From Acidobacteriaceae bacterium (lineage in GTDB: Bacteria > Acidobacteriota > Terriglobia > Terriglobales > Acidobacteriaceae), in NCBI GenBank assembly GCA_025355505.1, contig JANXZM010000043.1, positions 1 to 38,329 on the forward strand: DNA of 38,329 nt. The letters are read 5' to 3'. The notes under the pieces are model-generated. The model did not search any database and was not told the DNA's origin. It worked only from the letters and a program-made list of their open reading frames with translations. The position numbers and the translations under genes were made by a program. Positions 15,511 through 23,558 of the stretch are shown in pieces. Positions within the stretch are counted from its first letter, which is position 1. Each line of letters opens with the position of its first letter.

Positions 15511-17061
15511 ATGGCCAATCTGCTGGCTACCAAGCCACTCGAAATGATCTTAGATGAGTCTGCCGAAGGTGGGGAACATTCGCTGAAGCGGACGCTGGGC
15601 GCGACGAATCTGATTACGCTTGGCATCGGCGCAATCATCGGAGCGGGCATTTTTGTCCTGACCGGAGCGGCGGCCGCGCAGTACGCCGGACCCGCCATCG
15701 TGCTTTCCTTTGTTCTTGCTGGTATCGCCTGTGCGTTTGCGGGTCTCTGCTACTCGGAATTCGCCGCGTTGATTCCGATCGCCGGTTCCGCCTACACGTA
15801 CGGCTATGCGACCCTGGGCGAGATTTTTGCCTGGATCATCGGATGGGACCTGATTCTCGAATACGCCTTTGGCGCCGCCACCGTCGCCTCAGGCTGGAGC
15901 GGCTACGTAAACAGCTTCCTTCAGGACTATGGCATTCATTTGCCGCCGTCACTGACGGCAACTCCAGGCACGGACATGGTGATGTACAACAACCGATGGG
16001 AACGGCTGGCCACCATCGTACCAACTCTGAAAGCCCACGGAGTCGATCCGTCCGCGCTTACGCATGTTCATGGTTCGTTCAACCTGATTGCCTTTCTTGG
16101 GATCGTTGCCGTGACCGTGATCCTCATCATCGGCATTCAAGAATCGGCGAACTTCAACTCGGCGATCGTCATTATTAAAGTTGCAATCGTGCTCACATTC
16201 ATTGCGATTGCGGGTGGCTTTATTCTGAAGCACCCGGACATCGCCGCCCGGAACTGGCACCCGTTCATACCACCGAATACCGGGGAGTTCGGACATTACG
16301 GTTTGTCCGGAATCGCACGAGGGGCCGCGGTCATTTTCTTTGCCTACATCGGCTTTGACGCCGTCTCCACCGCCGCCCAGGAAGCGAAAAGGCCGCAGCG
16401 GGATATGCCGATCGGCATTCTCGGTTCGCTGGTGATTTGCACGATCCTCTATATTCTCGTTGCTGGACTTCTCACGGGAGTTGTTTCGTACACCACCTTG
16501 AACGTCCCTGATCCGGTTGCAGTTGGCATTGATCACACCGGGGTGCGCTGGGGCAGCATCCTCGTGAAGTTGGGGGCGATTGCCGGCTTGAGCAGCGTGA
16601 TGTTGGTGATGCTGCTGGGGCAGTCCCGCGTGTTCTACTCCATGTCGCGCGATGGCCTTCTGCCCAAGTGGGCCGGCGCGGTGCATCCCCGCTTCCGGAC
16701 TCCGTGGATCTCGAGCATCACGGTAGGAATCTTCGTGGCCATTTTCGCGGCGCTGATTCCAATCGGCATTCTGGGCGAACTGGTTAGCATCGGCACGCTG
16801 CTGGCGTTTGTCATCGTGTGCGCGGGCGTGTGGATCCTGCGCGTGCGCCGGCCGGATTTGGCTCGTCCATTTAAGACGCCGTGGGTGCCGTTCGTGCCAA
16901 TCATGGGGATTCTGGTGGCTGGGCTCATGATGGTGAGTCTGCCGCTCGACACCTGGCTGCGGCTGATCATCTGGCTCGCGATCGGGATGGTGATTTACTT
17001 CGGCTACGGACGCCATCACAGCCGCGTGCAAGCCGCAGTATCGGCGCGCAAGACACCGTAA
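15511..17061 (+). CDS. APC-family amino acid permease (cationic amino acid transporter-like)
   Basis: The second inner-membrane amino acid permease, 516 aa, is closer to the CAT/YfnA branch. It has LGATNLITLGIGAIIGAGIFVLTG (about residues 29-52), then CYSEFAALIPIAGSAYTYGYATLGE (about 81-105), and the helix-8-type segment FFAYIGFDAVSTAAQEAKRPQRDMPIGI (about 275-302). About 12-13 hydrophobic segments are present. AAGGAGAG stands ahead of the ATG. It follows the first permease by 22 bp. The two differ in sequence, so this is not a recent duplication. Nothing in the neighbourhood reveals the amino acid carried. Confidence 0.92.
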   Translation: MANLLATKPLEMILDESAEGGEHSLKRTLGATNLITLGIGAIIGAGIFVLTGAAAAQYAGPAIVLSFVLAGIACAFAGLCYSEFAALIPIAGSAYTYGYATLGEIFAWIIGWDLILEYAFGAATVASGWSGYVNSFLQDYGIHLPPSLTATPGTDMVMYNNRWERLATIVPTLKAHGVDPSALTHVHGSFNLIAFLGIVAVTVILIIGIQESANFNSAIVIIKVAIVLTFIAIAGGFILKHPDIAARNWHPFIPPNTGEFGHYGLSGIARGAAVIFFAYIGFDAVSTAAQEAKRPQRDMPIGILGSLVICTILYILVAGLLTGVVSYTTLNVPDPVAVGIDHTGVRWGSILVKLGAIAGLSSVMLVMLLGQSRVFYSMSRDGLLPKWAGAVHPRFRTPWISSITVGIFVAIFAALIPIGILGELVSIGTLLAFVIVCAGVWILRVRRPDLARPFKTPWVPFVPIMGILVAGLMMVSLPLDTWLRLIIWLAIGMVIYFGYGRHHSRVQAAVSARKTP

Positions 17062-17074
17062 ACAAGCTTGTTCG

Positions 17075-17103
17075 TCGGGAAGGGCGGGGACGCCCGCCCG
17101 TCG
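17075..17103. repeat. GC-rich palindromic repeat between convergent genes
   Basis: GGGCGGGGACGCCCGCCCG, flanked by CGTC and CG, forms a short GC-rich hairpin. The GGGCGGGGACGCCC core matches the second half of the repeat at 35505-35524. It occupies the gap between the convergent permease and SDR genes. Confidence 0.5.
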
Positions 17104-17115
17104 CTTTATCACCTA

Positions 17116-17895
17116 CTACATCTCCTGCGTTTTCCTGGCAATCGCCGTTACCAGGCGGCGCGGGGAGAAGCGCACCGATTGTGCCACCAGCCAATTCTTG
17201 AATCCCGAAATCACCACTGGCTTTCCAGCTATCAATGCGCGATAACCGTCTTTGGCAACGGTGCGCGCATCCATCGAGCCGAACTTCAGCAGGCGCATCC
17301 CGGTTGCATTCGCGCGCTTGTGGAACTCCGTGGCCGTCGCGCCCGGGCACAGGCAGGTTACGGTGATGCCCGTACCCTCCAGTTCATTGGCCAGCGCCTC
17401 TGACAAATACAGGACGTACGCTTTGGTCGCGAAATATACGGCCATCAATGGTCCCGGCTGAAACGCCGCGGTGGACGCCACGTTCAGAATGCGCCCGCTT
17501 TTCCTCTCGATCATCGCCGGGAGATACAGGCGCGTGAGGTGGGTGAGAGTCGTCACGTTGAGTTGGATCTGGCGCAGACATTCTTCCAGATCATTTTCGG
17601 CGAACTTGCCATACTGTCCGAATCCGGCGTTGTTGACCAGCACCTCCACCTGAATATTCGCGCGCGTGGTTTGATCCAGTACATACGCGGACGCCCCGGG
17701 TTCAGTCAGGTCGGTTGCCAGAATCAGCGAACGGGTGCCGTGGGCTTTCTCAAGTTCGGATGCGAGTTGCCGGAGTTTGTCCGCGCTGCGGGCGACGAGA
17801 ACCAGGTTGTAGCCTTCGCGCGCGAAGATGCGGGCGAATTCCAATCCGATGCCGAACGAGGCGCCGGTGATGAGAGCGGTCTTAGGGTCAGGCAT
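17116..17895 (-). CDS. Short-chain dehydrogenase/reductase
   Basis: A classical SDR oxidoreductase using NAD(P)(H); the substrate is unknown. The 259-aa protein shows TGASFGIG (cofactor loop, about 9-16), a charged/basic residue after beta-2 (VARSADKL, about 33) that hints at NADPH, NNAGFGQYG (about 88), catalytic Ser in NVASTAAF (about 139) and YFATK (Tyr/Lys pair near 153-157). The following CPGATATEFHKR is family-typical. The AKDGYRALIAGKPVVISG tail matches the DltE/YqjQ-like subgroup. It lies downstream of the aldolase gene but is separated from it by a strong terminator, so it probably has its own promoter. Confidence 0.92.
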   Translation of the reverse strand: MPDPKTALITGASFGIGLEFARIFAREGYNLVLVARSADKLRQLASELEKAHGTRSLILATDLTEPGASAYVLDQTTRANIQVEVLVNNAGFGQYGKFAENDLEECLRQIQLNVTTLTHLTRLYLPAMIERKSGRILNVASTAAFQPGPLMAVYFATKAYVLYLSEALANELEGTGITVTCLCPGATATEFHKRANATGMRLLKFGSMDARTVAKDGYRALIAGKPVVISGFKNWLVAQSVRFSPRRLVTAIARKTQEM

Positions 17896-17911
17896 GGCGC
17901 TTCCAGTTTAT

Positions 17912-17944
17912 GACAAAAAGAAAGGCGGGTCCGAAGACCCGCCT
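17912..17944 (-). terminator. Rho-independent terminator of the aldolase gene
   Basis: On the minus strand AGGCGGGTC-TTCG-GACCCGCCT is a perfect 9-bp stem with a stable UUCG tetraloop. It is followed by TTTCTTTTT. It lies 20 bp after the stop codon of the aldolase gene. Confidence 0.92.
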
Positions 17945-17964
17945 AAATATTGAAAGCGGAATCG

Positions 17965-18966
17965 CTAGACTAGTGCCGGTTCCACTTCGTAGATCGAGTG
18001 CCAAGAAGTCGCGGCCTTCAGTTTGTCGTTGACGTTGTGGATGTTCTTTACGCCTTCGGTTTCGAGCCACTTGCGGAACGCATCGGCGCCGTGTTTCGCG
18101 TAGATGGGGATACCGTCCTTCCAGGTGGCGCGTCCGCAGAGCACACCGTTGAACTTCACGCCGGATTCTCCAGCCAGTTCAAGCGTCTCGCTGAACTCCG
18201 CATTGCTGACCCCAGCCGAAAGATAAATGAACGGTTTGGTCGCAATGTTGGCAGCCTGGTGGAACAGGTCGATGGCTTCTTTCTTCGTGTACGCCTTCTG
18301 GCCTCCAAACGATTTAGTGCCCTCGACGAACTTCATGTTCACGGGCACTTCGACTTTGAGTACGTCTACGCCGTAGCGCGGTTTGCTGAATTCCCGCATG
18401 CTCTCGGTAACAATGTGCGGCTTCTTCCTGGCGTACTCAAGTCCTTTCTCGTCCGCGTCCTCTTCGTAGCCGATAAACTCCAGGAAGTAGGGGATGTCGT
18501 TGGCGCGGCACTCGTCGCCAATGCGCTCAACCCAGGCGTGTTTCTTGTCGTTCACGTCCTTGGGATCGTCGGGAGTGTAGTAGAGCAGAACCTTGACGCA
18601 GTCGGCGCCCGCATCTTTCAGGCGGCGCGCGGACCAATGGTCGAGCAAGTCACCCAGTCGTCCCGGCCCAGTCTTGTCGTAGCCGGTCTTTTCATAGGCC
18701 AGCAGCAGGCCGGCGTTCTTGGCCCGCCGCTTTGAGGCCGGCAGTCCCCACTCCGGATCGAGCAGGATGGCGCTGGCATGTGGCGTCAACACTTCGCTCA
18801 CCAAAATCTTGAATTCTTCCATCATTTCATCGGAGATGGCCGTGCCCTTCTCCTTGGAGAGAGATTTTTGCAGTGAGCCGCGCTGGTCCATGGCAACAGC
18901 CGCGATTACGCCGCGATCATTCGACACAGCCTTTATTCCGGAGAGTTTGCCGGGTGTAAGTTTCAT
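17965..18966 (-). CDS. lacD: Tagatose 1,6-bisphosphate aldolase-like protein (LacD family)
   Basis: A class I (Schiff-base) aldolase of the LacD/DeoC-like group, expected to split tagatose 1,6-bisphosphate or a related ketose bisphosphate into triose phosphates. The 333-aa length fits LacD. Recognisable parts are AAVAMDQRGSLQKSL near the N-terminus, SAILLDPEWGLPA (about 60-72), DCVKVLLYYTPDD (about 122-134), VDVLKVEVPVNMKFVEG with the candidate catalytic Lys (about 199-215), and PFIYLSAGVSNAEF (about 245). AGGAGGATTT precedes the ATG. It appears monocistronic because of the strong terminator. No lactose/galactose genes are nearby, so the true substrate may differ. Confidence 0.88.
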   Translation of the reverse strand: MKLTPGKLSGIKAVSNDRGVIAAVAMDQRGSLQKSLSKEKGTAISDEMMEEFKILVSEVLTPHASAILLDPEWGLPASKRRAKNAGLLLAYEKTGYDKTGPGRLGDLLDHWSARRLKDAGADCVKVLLYYTPDDPKDVNDKKHAWVERIGDECRANDIPYFLEFIGYEEDADEKGLEYARKKPHIVTESMREFSKPRYGVDVLKVEVPVNMKFVEGTKSFGGQKAYTKKEAIDLFHQAANIATKPFIYLSAGVSNAEFSETLELAGESGVKFNGVLCGRATWKDGIPIYAKHGADAFRKWLETEGVKNIHNVNDKLKAATSWHSIYEVEPALV

Positions 18967-19034
18967 AAATCCTCCTAATAATGCCGACGACAGGACATTC
19001 TAAACTACTGCACCAGAATGAGCAGTGCCGGAAT

Positions 19035-19772
19035 TCACTGCCGCAGAGCGAGTGTTCCCAGCAGCGCCTGCTGCTTGGCGATCAGCGACTGGATGCCCTT
19101 CCGCGCGAGCGAGATCATCTTTGCCAGCTGAGCGTCGTCGAACACCTGGTGTTCCGCCGTGGCTTGCAGTTCGACAATTTTGTTGCCTGCCGTCATGACG
19201 AAGTTCATGTCCACGTCGGCGCGCGAGTCTTCTTCGTAGTTAAGGTCCAGAAGAACTTCGCCGTCCACGATGCCGACGCTGATGGCGGCCACAAAATCCT
19301 TGATCGGCGCCGCGGTCAATGTTCCCGCATCGATCAGGCGCTGCAAAGCCAGCCCCAAAGCGACGAATGCCCCGGTGATGGAGGCCGTTCGCGTGCCTCC
19401 GTCCGCCTGGATCACGTCGCAATCGATCCAGATTGTGCGCTCACCCAGTCGCTTCAAATCAGCCACCGCCCGCAGCGAACGTCCGATGAGCCGCTGAATT
19501 TCCTGCGTGCGCCCGCTTTGCTTTCCCTTGGTTGCTTCGCGTGCCGACCGAGTCAAGGTTGAGCGGGGCAACATTCCGTACTCGCCGGATATCCATCCCT
19601 TGCCGGAGTTGCGCATGAATGCCGGTACCGATTCTTCGACCGATGCGGTGCAGATGACGCGAGTGTTGCCCATCTCAATCAGCGCCGAGCCCTCCGCGGT
19701 CGAGATGAAGTCGGGAATGATGTTGACGGGTCGAACCTGCTCAGGAGTGCGGTTATCGCTGCGATAGATCAT
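19035..19772 (-). CDS. rph: Ribonuclease PH
   Basis: RNase PH trims the 3' ends of tRNA precursors phosphorolytically and assembles into a hexamer. The 245-aa protein fits the family: [14 protein letters not shown] at the N-terminus, [20 protein letters not shown] (about 25-45), [33 protein letters not shown] (about 88-103), [27 protein letters not shown] (about 112-138) and [16 protein letters not shown] (about 176-191). The phosphate-binding TRT triad is present in GGTRTASI. The frame is also open from a TTG two codons upstream; I chose the ATG. It closes the cluster DUF1015 - amidase - GerMN - rph. Confidence 0.96.
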   Translation of the reverse strand: MIYRSDNRTPEQVRPVNIIPDFISTAEGSALIEMGNTRVICTASVEESVPAFMRNSGKGWISGEYGMLPRSTLTRSAREATKGKQSGRTQEIQRLIGRSLRAVADLKRLGERTIWIDCDVIQADGGTRTASITGAFVALGLALQRLIDAGTLTAAPIKDFVAAISVGIVDGEVLLDLNYEEDSRADVDMNFVMTAGNKIVELQATAEHQVFDDAQLAKMISLARKGIQSLIAKQQALLGTLALRQ

Positions 19773-19838
19773 TGTCAAAGGATTCTAAATGATTGCACGT
19801 TGAATAATCACAGACTCCATGATTGGGTAGCTTCGGTT

Positions 19839-20423
19839 CTACTGACTGCCCGCCTGCGCCACGGTCAACACATCGAACGACTCGGATAGATCGGCATGTC
19901 CCGCGAGCGTGTCGCGCGCTTTGCCTTCGACCAGGATGTTGACGCGCTGGATTCCCGGAACATTCACGGCCAGCGTCTCCACCAGCGAATTCACGGTGAG
20001 TTGCTCGCTGAGAATGCCGGAGCGGTGCTGGTCGGCGAAGGCGGCATTCAGATCGATGACGGCCGCGCCCGGATCGACGAGATAGATGCTGCGGATGTCC
20101 GCCGCCGGTGCCAGAGGATGGGCCGCGCCCGGCTGCTGGTAGATGCGCAGCAGTGCGCGCAACAACTCCTCGGCTCGCTGCTGGCGTCCTCCGGGAAGAG
20201 GAATCTGTGCCGATCGCGGGCGGAGCATGCCGGCGTCGTCGTCTGCCACATACAGAGTTACCGTCTCGGTCGGACCGGAGGCTGGGGGAGCGACGGGCAA
20301 CGCGTTGGCCGCCAGAGACTCAAATTCAGCCGCCTGTCGGCGCATGTGGCGAACGTAGATTCCCATCGACACCACCAGCACCAGCAGCGCGGTGACACCG
20401 ATCAGAAGATGCCGTGGGATCAT
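19839..20423 (-). CDS. GerMN-domain envelope protein
   Basis: A membrane-anchored protein with one GerMN domain, a small fold seen in spore-germination protein GerM and in periplasmic lipoproteins of non-spore-formers. The 194-aa protein has an N-terminal membrane segment (about residues 5-23). The GerMN domain spans about 55-180: VTLYVADDDAGMLRP, RAEELLRALL and VDPGAAVIDLNAAF. An in-frame upstream ATG (20483) would overlap the amidase gene, and I prefer the ATG at 20423, where the hydrophobic anchor begins. The preceding amidase gene ends 10 bp upstream. The pairing with a cell-wall amidase suggests a peptidoglycan-related role, which is inference. Confidence 0.82.
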   Translation of the reverse strand: MIPRHLLIGVTALLVLVVSMGIYVRHMRRQAAEFESLAANALPVAPPASGPTETVTLYVADDDAGMLRPRSAQIPLPGGRQQRAEELLRALLRIYQQPGAAHPLAPAADIRSIYLVDPGAAVIDLNAAFADQHRSGILSEQLTVNSLVETLAVNVPGIQRVNILVEGKARDTLAGHADLSESFDVLTVAQAGSQ

Positions 20424-20433
20424 ATTTGTACCT

Positions 20434-21930
20434 TCATGGTTGTACCCCGAGGCGGTCGCGGACAGAAACCACGGCATCGGCAATCGCCGACGCGGCCCGT
20501 TGTTGATAGTTGGCAGAGGTCAGGTCGGCGATACCATCCGCTCCGGGCGCCAGTTCCACCGCGACTGCGGGCATGAACACATTGTTCAACGGCCGCAGCG
20601 AAGCGGAAGATGCTCGAACCGGAAATTCCCTTTTCTGCATCTCGGCAACAATTGCCGCCGCCACGATCCGGCTGACGGGCAGAGACGGCGCCTGCGCCGT
20701 ATTCCACGCAAGAAATACTCCTTTGCTCGTTCCTTCCACCGGCAGCAGGGCGGTGTAAACGCGTGCGCCGCTGCCCTGCGAAACCGCGTGCAGGCTGATG
20801 TAGATTCCGGCGCGCGCGACGTTGGCTGCTGCTGCGCGCTGGTCCAGAGTCGAACCGATATCGCCGTCGCGCAGCAAAGCAACCGCGAACCCACGAGTCT
20901 CCAGTTCGTGCCGCAGCAGCCGTGCAAATCCCAGCGTGACGTTTTTTTCGGTCAGCTGTTCGGTCAAGGCCGCACCTCGCTCGTCGCCACCGTGCGCGGG
21001 ATCCACCACGGCCAGAACGCGATGAGGGTTGTTATGCGCCGAGCCGATGTTTGCAGCCGGTGCCGCAAGGGGTGGTGCCTGCGTGGGATTCTGCGGTGCA
21101 GGCCCAACGCCGCCCGATGCCGCTGGAGTCCCATTCGCCGCCATCGCCTGCGGGAAAACGGAAACGATGATCGTCTTTCTGTCGTTACTGAAGCTGGCCA
21201 TCAGCGGCTGGTTGGCAGCCACGTCCCATTCGGCGGCGCCGTTGTTCTCGGAGTAACCGGCCTGCGTGATGATTTTGTTGTCAAAAGAAATCGACTGGCT
21301 TCCTGGGGACACGACTGGGTCCCGCGTAAAAATCATGCGCAGTTTGCCGGGTTCGGTGGAAATAGTCGGGTTCACTGGAGCGCTAAAATTCAGCGCCAGC
21401 CGGGGCGGGCTGCCTGCGTCCAGCTGGAAACGGATATGTATGCCGATATCGCCGACGAATAACCGGCGCGAGCTTTCGTGAAAGTTAACCGGCGCTCCCA
21501 GAAAGCGCGGCAGAAACCCGTTCAGCGAGCTTAGCGGAACCAATCCGCGCGAGTTTTCAATAAGGAAGGGAGCGACGAAATCAAAATCGCGTCCACGAAT
21601 CCTGGCCCGCGTCCTTCCCGCAACAAACTCCGCGTCTACCGCGTTATATCGAAGTCTCCAATGCCGCCCGTCGGTCTCGGTGCTTACGCGGCCAAGCGGC
21701 TCTAGAAGTTCGAGCAGGCCGACATACTCACGGCCTGCACGCTCCTGAACCGGGAGCGTGTAGACAGCCACTGGAGAGTAGACGGAGATGTGCTTTTCGT
21801 CGGCAGCGGGCGCCGCGGACAGGAGCGTCACAGTGGCCAGCAGTATCCAGTACCCCACTTTCCACTGGAAACCGGGTACTGAGTACTGAGTACTGAGTAC
21901 TGGAGTTCGAGTTTCGCTACTCCAGCGCAT
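20434..21930 (-). CDS. N-acetylmuramoyl-L-alanine amidase (Amidase_3, AmiC-like)
   Basis: A zinc amidase that cleaves the bond between MurNAc and the stem peptide in the periplasm. The protein (498 aa from the ATG at 21930) has a copper-amine-oxidase-N-like domain (about 48-150), an AMIN-like beta region (about 160-260), a Pro/Ala linker, and the catalytic domain (about 304-490). Zinc ligands fit VDPAHGGDERGA (His), EKNVTLGFARLL (Glu) and IYISLHAVS (His), and a catalytic Glu fits AVAVELAPGADG. The usual GHGG is AHGG here. The first ~24 codons run through a heptanucleotide tandem repeat and look non-conserved. A GTG at 21858 would start the protein right at a signal-peptide-like segment (MGYWILLATVTLLSAAPA) and may be the real start. 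Confidence 0.87.
   Translation of the reverse strand: MRWSSETRTPVLSTQYSVPGFQWKVGYWILLATVTLLSAAPAADEKHISVYSPVAVYTLPVQERAGREYVGLLELLEPLGRVSTETDGRHWRLRYNAVDAEFVAGRTRARIRGRDFDFVAPFLIENSRGLVPLSSLNGFLPRFLGAPVNFHESSRRLFVGDIGIHIRFQLDAGSPPRLALNFSAPVNPTISTEPGKLRMIFTRDPVVSPGSQSISFDNKIITQAGYSENNGAAEWDVAANQPLMASFSNDRKTIIVSVFPQAMAANGTPAASGGVGPAPQNPTQAPPLAAPAANIGSAHNNPHRVLAVVDPAHGGDERGAALTEQLTEKNVTLGFARLLRHELETRGFAVALLRDGDIGSTLDQRAAAANVARAGIYISLHAVSQGSGARVYTALLPVEGTSKGVFLAWNTAQAPSLPVSRIVAAAIVAEMQKREFPVRASSASLRPLNNVFMPAVAVELAPGADGIADLTSANYQQRAASAIADAVVSVRDRLGVQP
21876..21903. repeat. Heptanucleotide tandem repeat (GTACTGA)4
   Basis: Four consecutive GTACTGA units (the last ends GG) cover 21876-21903. They lie at the junction of the DUF1015 and amidase genes. 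If the amidase began at 21930 they would be translated as VLSTQYSV, which supports a later start. Confidence 0.9.
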
Positions 21931-23230
21931 AAATCGTGAGCCCGCTCAGCAACTTGGGATAGAAATCGGTTGACTTCTGGGGCAGCACTTCGCCGGCAAG
22001 TGCGATATCGCGAACCTGCTCCATGCGCACCGGATTCATCAGGAAAGCTATTTGCACTTTTCCACTGCGCACCTGCGAGAGCGCTTCAGCCGGCTCGCGA
22101 CAATAGGAAACATTCTCCTGATTGCGAATGGCATCCTCGGAAATCTTCAGAACATGTTCCAGCAGGCACTTGTGCAATTGCACAACGTCCAGCGCTTGCT
22201 GGCGCAGAGAAAAGTTTCCGAACAAGCTGGCGCCGACGGCCTTTGGTGAGTGCAGCAAAAATGCGATTTCGGCGGTGACCGCGAGCAGCGCCGTCCCTGC
22301 GTGCCCCGCCTGCTGCAGAATGGCGGTGGCGCGCGCCGCATCGATTCCCGCATCGACCTCTTCCACGGTAAAGAATTTCCGGGTCTCCGCCTGAAATTGT
22401 GCAGCCGAGAAAGATGGCAGGCCGAACACAAGCCGGTGCGTCGGCAGAATTACCAAGCCCGGGCGATCCATGTCTATGAAGGTCATCATCACCGAGTCGT
22501 AAGGAACTGGAAGGCCCGACCCAGTGTCGGCCGCGGCTAGCCGCTCATCGCGATAAGTCAAAGCGGTCTCATAGCGGTGATGGCCGTCGGCGACGATCAG
22601 CTTCCGATCCTGCATCTGTACCTGTACGGAGGCAATGACGGAGGGATCGGAAATCTTCCAGACGCGGTGTACCACGTCGTACTCGTCGGTGAGCTCAATA
22701 TCAATATCCTTGTCTGGGGCTGCCGCCGAATCGAGCAGGGCATCGACCTTGCCCGCGCCGCTGTAGAGCATGAAGATTTGACCGAAGTGGGCTCGAGTCG
22801 CACGCAGCAGGTCGAGTCGGTCGGCCTTCGGTTTGGCCAGCGTCTGTTCGTGCCGGAACACAACGCCCGCGGAATATTGCTCGATCCGGCCGAGTGCAAT
22901 GAAACCCCGCCGCTCGGCCCGAGCCGAGCTTCCCGGAACCGTAAAAGACTGGGAATAGCGGTAGATCGAAGGCTCGGAATCCCGTCGCAAAACGCCTGTC
23001 TGGCACCAGTTCTGGAAGCACGCCGCCGCCCGGGTATAGACGTTCTCGGCCTCCACGTCACCGGGCAGCCGTTTCCCGAGAATAACCCGCACCAGGTTAT
23101 AAGGACTGGCTTCGTAGTAGCGTTCCTGCATGGCAGGGGTGATTTTGTCGTAGGGCTGGGTCACAGCCTGCTGGACCGGTACGAACTCAGGGGCGTAGCG
23201 CCAAGCTTTAAATGGATAAATAGCTGCCAT
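21917..23230 (-). CDS. DUF1015 family protein
   Basis: A 437-aa cytoplasmic protein of the DUF1015 family, widespread in bacteria and of unknown biochemical function. Characteristic parts are YPFKAWRYAPEFVPVQQAVTQPYDKITPAMQ at the N-terminus, SPYNLVRVILGK (about 43), IYRYSQSF...RRGFIALGRIEQY (about 95-125), the strongly conserved ADGHHRYETALTYRDE (about 215-230) and MTFIDMDRPGLVILPTHR (about 250-267). The frame is open for 76 further codons upstream, but that part is repeat-derived and outside the family, so I start at the ATG at 23230. There is no good Shine-Dalgarno sequence. The gene heads the minus-strand cluster and overlaps the amidase ORF by at most 14 nt. Confidence 0.9.
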   Translation of the reverse strand: MAAIYPFKAWRYAPEFVPVQQAVTQPYDKITPAMQERYYEASPYNLVRVILGKRLPGDVEAENVYTRAAACFQNWCQTGVLRRDSEPSIYRYSQSFTVPGSSARAERRGFIALGRIEQYSAGVVFRHEQTLAKPKADRLDLLRATRAHFGQIFMLYSGAGKVDALLDSAAAPDKDIDIELTDEYDVVHRVWKISDPSVIASVQVQMQDRKLIVADGHHRYETALTYRDERLAAADTGSGLPVPYDSVMMTFIDMDRPGLVILPTHRLVFGLPSFSAAQFQAETRKFFTVEEVDAGIDAARATAILQQAGHAGTALLAVTAEIAFLLHSPKAVGASLFGNFSLRQQALDVVQLHKCLLEHVLKISEDAIRNQENVSYCREPAEALSQVRSGKVQIAFLMNPVRMEQVRDIALAGEVLPQKSTDFYPKLLSGLTIYALE

Positions 23231-23283
23231 AAGAGGGACGCAGAATTGTAGCAGGGACGATCCGGTCCCGGCCCAATGAGAAA

Positions 23284-23348
23284 GCTGCGAGCTACGAGCT
23301 ACGGGGCAAGCGGCATGCTCGAAGCTCGCGGCCCGAAGCTCGCGGCTC
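23284..23348. repeat. AGCTACGAGCTACG / GAAGCTCGCGGC repeat cluster
   Basis: GAGCTAC occurs twice in tandem (GAGCTACGAGCTAC), and GAAGCTCGCGGC occurs twice at 23321-23332 and 23335-23346. A related stretch lies at 26735-26806. It appears to be a simple-sequence family placed at gene borders. Confidence 0.7.
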
Positions 23349-23448
23349 AACAACGCGGAACCGGCTCCTACCCAAAAAGAGAAAAAATGCGCAGAGTTAG
23401 AAGGCGCCTTCGGACACTGCACGGAATCTAAGGGTCGGTTACGAAAAG

Positions 23449-23480
23449 GTGACAACACTCTTTCGAGACTGTGCTAGTAT
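23449..23480 (+). promoter_or_regulatory. Probable promoter of the VWFA gene pair
   Basis: GTGACA (23449-23454) and TGC-TAGTAT (extended -10, box at 23475-23480) form a plausible vegetative promoter with a 20-bp spacer; shifting the -35 by one base gives 19. It is correctly placed for the downstream VWFA genes. Confidence 0.5.
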
Positions 23481-23558
23481 CCGGCTCAGTAGAGAGTTTT
23501 TGATCCGCTTTTTGGGATGCGGGTCGCCTTCCTTCCAGGCGCGGATTTAGTGGGGCCT

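Larger units (their letters stand above)
23231..23558. other. Divergent intergenic region with AGCT-rich repeat
   Basis: No gene is seen between the DUF1015 gene and the first VWFA gene. The region carries an AGCT-rich repeat cluster (23284-23348) and a promoter candidate for the VWFA pair (23449-23480). Open frames through it have no protein-like features. Confidence 0.6.

Noticed and set aside
15949-17112. 387-codon open frame on the minus strand
   Set aside because: Shadow of the second permease; the translation is a low-complexity His/Asn/Arg-rich sequence.
20392-21462. 356-codon open frame on the plus strand
   Set aside because: Antisense to the N-acetylmuramoyl-L-alanine amidase gene, which shows clear zinc ligands on the other strand.
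21876-21903. CRISPR-like short repeat array
   Set aside because: The units are 7 bp and directly adjacent, without spacers; it is a simple tandem repeat.
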